This document shows, in pieces, positions 58,857 through 64,000 of a stretch of DNA of 64,000 bases. Both the position numbers and the translations under genes were made by a program. The DNA lies in contig DATGKK010000019.1 in assembly GCA_035294725.1 (NCBI GenBank), forward strand, positions 1-64,000, written 5' to 3'. A model generated the notes under the pieces. That model was given only the letters and a program-made list of their open reading frames with translations, had not been told where the DNA came from and made no database searches. The DNA is from DATGKK01 sp035294725 (lineage in GTDB: Bacteria > Actinomycetota > Acidimicrobiia > Acidimicrobiales > Bog-793). Each line of letters begins with the position of its first letter. Position 1 is the stretch's first letter.

Positions 58857-60656
58857 TCACCAGCCTGGCACCTCGCCAGCGGCGACGAGGGAGGAGTAGA
58901 GGGCGATCTGGTCGCGGCCGAGCGCCTTCGCCCGGTACATGGCGGCGTCGGCATGGCCGACGACGTCCTCCAGCGTGTGGCCGTGGTCGGGCAGGATGGC
59001 GATGCCGATCGAGGCCGTGACCTGGGAGCCACCTCCATTTGGCGGGACGAGTCGGGCGAGCGCCTCTCGGACCTCGGTCGCCACCTCCTGGGCACCTTTC
59101 TCGTCGCAGTCGCGCAGCAGCAGCACGAACTCGTCCCCGCCGAAGCGCACCACGGCGTCGCCCGAGCGCACGGCGGAGGTGAGGGTGCGGGCGACCTGCT
59201 TCAGCACGACGTCACCGGAGGCGTGCCCGTGGGCGTCGTTCACGCTCTTGAAGCCGTCCAGATCGACGAGGAGGACGCCGATGCTGCTCTTGGAGCGCAG
59301 CGCCTGGGCCGCCTCGCGGGGCGCCAGCTCCTCCCACCACCTCTTGTTGAGCAGTCCCGTCACGGTGTCCGTGACCACCCGTTCGGCCAGCTCGGCCCGC
59401 TGGTTGGCCGCGCACCAGGCGTCCGCACCGAGCTTTCCGAGCAACGCGGCCCGCTCGAGGTCACGCTCGCTATAGCGGTCGGCGCCGTCCCGCCAGAGGT
59501 CGAGGACGCCGAGACGAGCGGCGCCCGAGATGAGCGGGACCACGATCATGGACTCGTCGGCGTCGTCCTGCTCTGGGATCGGCGCCGCCTCGGGATGCTC
59601 GGCCGTGCTGCCGCAACGGTACGGCTGGCCCTGGAGGAACGCCCACCCGGTGATCCCCATGTTCAGCGTGTAGGTGACGTCCTGGAGCGGCTGGAGAGCT
59701 TCGCCGACGAGGATGCGGGGCCGGAGAAGGTAGCGGTCCCAGTCGGCCTCGAAGACGGCGATGCGGTCCGCGGGCACGAGCTGCGGCACGATCTCGACGA
59801 GAGCCTGGAGCACGGCTCCCGGGTCGCCTGCACTCGTAAGCTGGCCCGACCACTCCGTCAGCATCGCGGCCAGGTGCCGGTCGTCGATGACGTCGGGGTG
59901 TGACATGGCCGGCAGGAAGCGGACCTCGGGCTCCGGCCGGGTGCCGGTGGTGAGCCGCCGGACGGACCGCTCCTTGAACCAGGAAGGGCGCACGACGAGG
60001 TCGCCCTCGAGGGCCAGGCCCGCATCGAGCACGACCGGGCCGTGCAGGTGGTCGCCCATCCCGTAGAAGACGCCGGCCTCGAGCAGGAGGCGGGAGGTGG
60101 CGTCGGAGTCGACCCCGCTCGCGACGAGACGGGCTCCGAGGTGGCCGCAGAACGCGAGCAAGCCGGCGAGGGCGGCGGCGGCGGAGTCGGCTCCGAGCTG
60201 CTCGACGGCACCGGTCGCCATGACGAGGAACGCGGGCCGTGTCGCCACCACCTCCTCCCAGGCGACCGTGAGCGGGCTGACCCCGTCGAGGCCGACGCGG
60301 AAGCCCTCTTGGGCGAGCCGCTCGGCGTGCCTCTGCGTGGCGGTGAGGCCGCCCTCCCGGCTCCGGTGGCGGGGATCGGGCAGCATCCAGACGACCTCGG
60401 CCGGCCCGCAGCCGGCGGCTCGTGCATGGGTCACCGGGTCGAAGCAGGGGTCGGCGAGCAGATCCGGCTCCAGGTGGACCAGCATCGGCGCCACGCCGAG
60501 ATGTGCTGCCCGCCCTAGGGCGAGATCGACGAGCTCGACGGCGCGCGGCCGGCAACCCGCCCATCTGCCGGTGGCGTCGTAGGCGACCACCCGCCCGTCG
60601 CTCATGTCCATCACCGGGCGCAGGGCGACTCCCGCCGGTGCGTGCCGTGATGTCAT
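58857..60656 (-). CDS. Degenerate EAL - GAF - GGDEF signalling protein
   Basis: A 599-residue cyclic-di-GMP-type protein. Residues 1-220 have the EAL fold, but the signature reads YDAT instead of YEAL, and other Mg2+ acidic residues are not recognisable. A GAF-like sensor follows (~235-410), then a GGDEF domain (GGDEF at about 505) with an RSGD inhibitory-site motif five residues before it. So it probably makes c-di-GMP under GAF or degenerate-EAL control. ATG 60656 fits the first domain; a long upstream open frame is non-coding. No transmembrane segment. Confidence 0.85.
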   Translation of the reverse strand: MTSRHAPAGVALRPVMDMSDGRVVAYDATGRWAGCRPRAVELVDLALGRAAHLGVAPMLVHLEPDLLADPCFDPVTHARAAGCGPAEVVWMLPDPRHRSREGGLTATQRHAERLAQEGFRVGLDGVSPLTVAWEEVVATRPAFLVMATGAVEQLGADSAAAALAGLLAFCGHLGARLVASGVDSDATSRLLLEAGVFYGMGDHLHGPVVLDAGLALEGDLVVRPSWFKERSVRRLTTGTRPEPEVRFLPAMSHPDVIDDRHLAAMLTEWSGQLTSAGDPGAVLQALVEIVPQLVPADRIAVFEADWDRYLLRPRILVGEALQPLQDVTYTLNMGITGWAFLQGQPYRCGSTAEHPEAAPIPEQDDADESMIVVPLISGAARLGVLDLWRDGADRYSERDLERAALLGKLGADAWCAANQRAELAERVVTDTVTGLLNKRWWEELAPREAAQALRSKSSIGVLLVDLDGFKSVNDAHGHASGDVVLKQVARTLTSAVRSGDAVVRFGGDEFVLLLRDCDEKGAQEVATEVREALARLVPPNGGGSQVTASIGIAILPDHGHTLEDVVGHADAAMYRAKALGRDQIALYSSLVAAGEVPGW

Positions 60657-61077
60657 CTCTCGTCTGTCGTTCCCGGCCACCACTTCCCCCGCGAGGCGTG
60701 TTGCCTCAGGCCTGCCGTGCGCTCGGGTACACGGCGCCGGCCACCGCCTCCGTGGTTCGTTATCGGCCCGCGAGAGCTCGAACTTTACGTGCAGTCGCGA
60801 CATTGCAGGTGTCGATATCTCTGGGAGCGGAGGCCGCCGCCACAGCTCGGCAGACCAGCGGGGTCCCGGCGGCCCCGCTGCCCCCGGGGGTGAGCTCGGC
60901 CCGTTCCGACCGAGGGCGGGCGGCGAGCCGGACGCCTGCCCGGTCGCTCGCTCGGCGCGCTCCCCCGGGGCCGGTGAGGCTTCGTGCAACCGTGTGAGTC
61001 GGATCGCCGAGCGGGTGTGGGCGCTCGCAGGGCTGGTGCGTCGGGTTGTGACGTCGGCGGCATTCTGTGAGGCTGTG
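60657..61077. other. Intergenic stretch between divergent GGDEF and HAD genes
   Basis: No gene is supported. The only A+T-richer spot, about 60780-60830, contains a minus-strand TAAAGT (60782-60787) that could be a -10 for the GGDEF gene, about 125 bases upstream of its ATG. Confidence 0.5.
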
Positions 61078-61779
61078 GTGGTGGCGCGCCGGTTCATCCT
61101 CTGGGACGTCGACGGCACTCTGCTCACGACTGGCTCCGCCGGCCGCCTCGCTCTCGAGCACGCCGCAGCCCTGGCCGCTGGCCTTGACCTGGCCACCCTG
61201 CCCCATGTCGTGATGGGTGGGAAGACCGATCCCCAGATCCTTCAAGAGATCTTCGGGGCGGCGGGGCTCTCAGAGCAACAGATTGGTCGCGTGATGGGGG
61301 TCGCCGTGCGGGAGGCCGAGCGGTACCTTGCCGCTCAGGTGGAGAGGATCCAGTCTGAGGGCAGGGTGCACCCCGGAGTGCGGGAGCTGCTCGAGCACCT
61401 CTCCAAGCTCGACGGAGTGCGCCAGAGCCTTCTCACGGGCAACCTCAGGCCCAACGCGCTCGTGAAGGTGGCGTCCTTCGGCCTCGACGGCTACCTCGAC
61501 ATGGAGGTTGGTGCCTACGGCTCCGATCATGCCGACCGCGCTCTTCTCGTGCCGGTCGCGCTGGGGCGGGCGCGCGAATTGCGGGGGGAGTCCTATCTCG
61601 GCGACGAGGTGTGGGTGATCGGTGACACTCGGCACGACCTTGCCTGTGCCAGGGCAGGTGGCGTGAGGGCCCTGCTCGTCGGGACGGGACGAGACGGCGT
61701 CAGCGCTGAGGACGCCGACGCCTTCTACGAGAACCTGGCGGACACGAGCGCCGTCCTCGAGACGCTGCTCGGCGGCTGA
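61078..61779 (+). CDS. HAD-superfamily hydrolase
   Basis: A 233-residue HAD phosphatase with motif I WDVDGTLLTTG (DxD), motif II SLLTGN and motif IV GDTRHDLACARAGG. The cap is helical (C1 type), resembling phosphoglycolate-phosphatase-like enzymes. Substrate unknown. The start is one of three GTGs (61075, 61078, 61081) after GAGG. Single gene, divergent from the GGDEF gene. Confidence 0.88.
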   Translation: MVARRFILWDVDGTLLTTGSAGRLALEHAAALAAGLDLATLPHVVMGGKTDPQILQEIFGAAGLSEQQIGRVMGVAVREAERYLAAQVERIQSEGRVHPGVRELLEHLSKLDGVRQSLLTGNLRPNALVKVASFGLDGYLDMEVGAYGSDHADRALLVPVALGRARELRGESYLGDEVWVIGDTRHDLACARAGGVRALLVGTGRDGVSAEDADAFYENLADTSAVLETLLGG

Positions 61780-62136
61780 GCGACCCATTCTCGGGCCGCC
61801 GTCACCGGGCGCCAGCCTCTGCTCGGAGCGTCCGCTCGGAGTTGCTCTCGCCACTCTGCTGCGAGACGAGGTAGACGAACCCCGGCTGCCCGGCCCCCGC
61901 CGGCTGCCCAGCGGAGCACTCGAGCGCCTTCCCCATCGTGGCGGTGCCAGGTCCGACCGCCGACCGCACGGTCGGGGCATCGTGAGGCCAGCTCGGGCTC
62001 GACCCCGTGATCTGGCGGAACTCGGACCGGTCCAGGTCGTGGGCTTGCGACGGTGCCCTCGTGCTCGCATGACGAGGCGGGAGGAGCCGCCTCGCCGCGA
62101 CGGGGCGGTGGCCCCGCAGGCAGCCGGGCGATACCG
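61780..62136. other. Intergenic stretch before uvrD2
   Basis: No gene is assigned. A minus-strand open frame ending with TGA near 61804 has a few protein-like residues (GFVYLVSQQSGESNS) but its only ATG gives 44 codons and it lacks a ribosome binding site, so I leave it out. Confidence 0.5.
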
Positions 62137-64000
62137 TCAGGTCGCTCCCCCGGTCGCCGTCTCAGCTGCAGACCTCAGCTGGTCGAACAGCTCCGTCAGC
62201 TCGGCGCCGTAGGCCTCCAGCTTCACCGGCCCGATGCCGGGGATGGCGGCGAGGCCGGTCTCGCTCGTTGGGAGCGCCGCAGCGAGCGCCGTCAGCGTCT
62301 TGTCGTCGAACACGGTGTAAGCGGGCTTCCCGGAGGATCTTGCCCGCTCGCTCCGCCAGGCCCGAAGGTGCTCGGACGCCTCGATGCAGGCAGGGTGTCC
62401 GAGCACGACGCTCTCGCCCTCGGAGCTCACGATCGAGCCGAAGGGCACGACGATGAACGCCCGGCCCCCCCGAACTGCGGCGGTCGCCCCGCCACCGGCG
62501 ACCGACGTCACTTCGTAGTCGTGCCCCTGCTGCTCGAAGCGCAACCCGACGGCTGCCGGGACCGTCTTCAGCTTGGCCGGCCGGCTCTGCGCTCTCTCCG
62601 AGCGGGGCGAGGGGCTGGGGCGGCGAGGCGGAGGTCTATGGCGGCCAGCACCCGCCTCGGCACCGTCTGACCGCTCCGCGCGAGGGCGGGCCTTCGTCGC
62701 CGACGCAGACGGAGCGGCGCCTGACATCTCGGCCACGAACGGTGAGGGGGGTGAGCCGGTGACGACGGTCACCGTGTCGACGCAGCGGGTGAGCGCGACA
62801 TGGAACACTCTCCGCTCCTCCTCGACGTCGGCTGCGAGCCGGTGCGGCAGCAGGCCGTCTGTGGCATGGTGCAGCACGACGTGCGGCCACTCACGACCTT
62901 TCACCGAGTGGATCGAGGCGAGCGTCACGCCCGACTCATTGCTCGGCCCCGCGAGGTGCTCGCGGAGCCAGTCCTCGAAACCGGCCGGATCCGGCTCGAG
63001 CTCTGCCAGCTCGCTCAGCGCTGCCAAGTCGTCGGAGTGGGACGCGATCGCACCGTGAGCCCATCGGTCGAGGGCATCCGCGCTGGCGTCGAGACCGCCA
63101 GCGGCGAGTTGGGAGCGGACCAGCCTCAGCACGGAGGCGGTGGTCGCACCCTCGCGCTCCGCAGCTCGCCGCACGGCCCTCACGTCTGCGGCGAGCTCCT
63201 CCACCTTGCGGGCCTCCCGGCCGCTGCCCTTCGATTCCAGCCACGTGGCCAGGCTCGTGAGGCCCTCGAGTGATCGCCGCCTCGCCACGAGGTCGAGGAG
63301 CGACTGGCTCATGGCGCGCTTCGGCCGCCGCGCCGCCTCTCGCAGGGAACTGCCCGGGATCGATGATGGTGGTGCGGTCGCAACGGACAGCCAGGCGAGC
63401 GCCGCCCGGACCCCGCCTCGCTGCAGGAAGTGGCTGTCGGCAGGGCGGTTGACGGCGATACCGGCATGGCGGAGAAGGACGTGCACCGGGACGAGCGATG
63501 CGTTCACCCGGGCGAGCACCGCGACCTCGGCCGTTCCGGCGCCGCCGGCCAGCAGCTCGGCAACCCGCCGGGCCGTGGTGGAGGCGGGTCGGTCCGCGCC
63601 GTCCGCGACGGTGAGCGCGGCACCGGCGGTGGCCTTCGCGGAGCGGATCTCCTTTGGCACGCGGACCGAGTTGTGGCGAAGAAGGGAGGCGGCCGCCGTC
63701 ACCACCGGCGCGGGGCACCGGTAGTTGACCTGCAGGGGATGGTCGGCGGAGCCCGGGAACCACCGGTCGAAGTCGATGAGCCACCGGGGGGTCGCGCCGG
63801 AGTAGCCGTAGATCGTCTGGTCGTCGTCCCCGACGGCGAAGACGGCGCCGGCCGGACCGGAGAGCAGGCGGATGAGCAGCATGTGAGCCGGTGTGAGGTC
63901 CTGGAACTCGTCGACGAGCAGCACTCGTGCGAAGCGCTGGCTCCGCCGGCGCCACACCGGATCCGCCAGAAGGCGCTCGAGGGCGACCGTCACCTGCTCG
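62137..64000 (-). CDS. uvrD2: UvrD2-like superfamily I helicase, partial
   Basis: The gene runs off the right edge; the Walker A part is beyond the window. Visible are Walker B LLVDEFQDLTP, motif III VGDDDQTIYGYSGA, motif IV NYRCPAPV, motif V SIHSVKGREWPHVV and motif VI RVFHVALTR, ordered as in UvrD/Rep. The C-terminus carries an HRDC domain (YTVFDDKTLTALAAALP ... LAAIPGIGPVKLEAYG), which marks the actinobacterial UvrD2 type. It unwinds DNA in repair. A Pro/Arg/Ser-rich linker (about 430-470 of the visible part) separates the two. Confidence 0.88.
   Translation of the reverse strand, partial: EQVTVALERLLADPVWRRRSQRFARVLLVDEFQDLTPAHMLLIRLLSGPAGAVFAVGDDDQTIYGYSGATPRWLIDFDRWFPGSADHPLQVNYRCPAPVVTAAASLLRHNSVRVPKEIRSAKATAGAALTVADGADRPASTTARRVAELLAGGAGTAEVAVLARVNASLVPVHVLLRHAGIAVNRPADSHFLQRGGVRAALAWLSVATAPPSSIPGSSLREAARRPKRAMSQSLLDLVARRRSLEGLTSLATWLESKGSGREARKVEELAADVRAVRRAAEREGATTASVLRLVRSQLAAGGLDASADALDRWAHGAIASHSDDLAALSELAELEPDPAGFEDWLREHLAGPSNESGVTLASIHSVKGREWPHVVLHHATDGLLPHRLAADVEEERRVFHVALTRCVDTVTVVTGSPPSPFVAEMSGAAPSASATKARPRAERSDGAEAGAGRHRPPPRRPSPSPRSERAQSRPAKLKTVPAAVGLRFEQQGHDYEVTSVAGGGATAAVRGGRAFIVVPFGSIVSSEGESVVLGHPACIEASEHLRAWRSERARSSGKPAYTVFDDKTLTALAAALPTSETGLAAIPGIGPVKLEAYGAELTELFDQLRSAAETATGGAT

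Noticed and set aside
61800..62080. Minus-strand open frame between the HAD and uvrD2 genes
   Set aside because: Only 44 codons follow its ATG, with no ribosome binding site or recognisable family; noted but not called.
1..64000. CRISPR arrays, insertion sequences or prophage genes
   Set aside because: No regularly spaced repeats, transposase, integrase or phage structural genes were seen anywhere in the window.

Overview
This window is high-G+C chromosomal DNA centred on a replication origin. The gene order is the classic actinobacterial one: gyrA-gyrB-dciA-recF-dnaN-oriC-dnaA, then rpmH-rnpA-yidD-yidC-jag-rsmG-parA-parB, then cwlM-trxA-trxB and murJ next to a large secreted protein and a CCA-adding enzyme. 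A second conserved block follows: ino1, a PadR regulator, a DUF5318 protein, rpsF-ssb-rpsR-rplI-dnaB. Together with an F420-type luciferase-like oxidoreductase and a TCCACA-type DnaA-box set, this points to Actinobacteria. My best guess is a deep-branching class such as Acidimicrobiia, but the class is inferred from layout and was not tested.

Layout. Positions 1-850 hold a VapBC toxin-antitoxin pair with an inverted-repeat operator and one tRNA-Ile. Positions 942-10006 (minus strand) hold gyrase, DciA, RecF, the sliding clamp and DnaA, with oriC at about 8258-8506 between dnaN and dnaA. Positions 10273-16458 (plus strand) hold ribosomal protein L34, RNase P protein, membrane insertion, the Jag RNA-binding protein, RsmG and ParAB, with two parS sites just before parA. 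A gene-poor 0.8-kb stretch with two more DnaA boxes follows. Positions 17274-25550 (minus) hold a CwlM-like pseudo-amidase, thioredoxin and its reductase, DegV, MurJ and a DUF6049-like protein. Positions 25647-36203 hold a deacetylase-like protein, tRNA nucleotidyltransferase, inositol-phosphate synthase with its PadR neighbour, PanB, the rpsF operon, and dnaB carrying a mini-intein.

From 36.3 kb onward the window is accessory metabolism and signalling. It includes an AlkB-like repair oxygenase with a LexA-type box at its start, an Asp-box beta-propeller coupled to a ubiquitin-like protein ending in Gly-Gly, two ArsR-type regulators with operators and tiny companion genes, an acyl-CoA ligase, a membrane protein fused to a pseudokinase, a phosphofructokinase with pyrophosphate-type residues, a three-gene partner-switching operon, a glutaredoxin-thioredoxin reductase fusion, and a degenerate-EAL/GAF/GGDEF protein. 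The window ends inside a UvrD2-like helicase with a C-terminal HRDC domain.

The most notable points are regulatory. TCCACA-type DnaA-box clusters occur at oriC, upstream of dnaA, downstream of parB and upstream of dnaB. Two GAAC-N4-GTTC SOS-type boxes sit before dnaB and alkB. Several small genes (rpmH, a 56-residue protein, a 45-residue protein) are supported by ribosome binding sites or stop/start overlaps.
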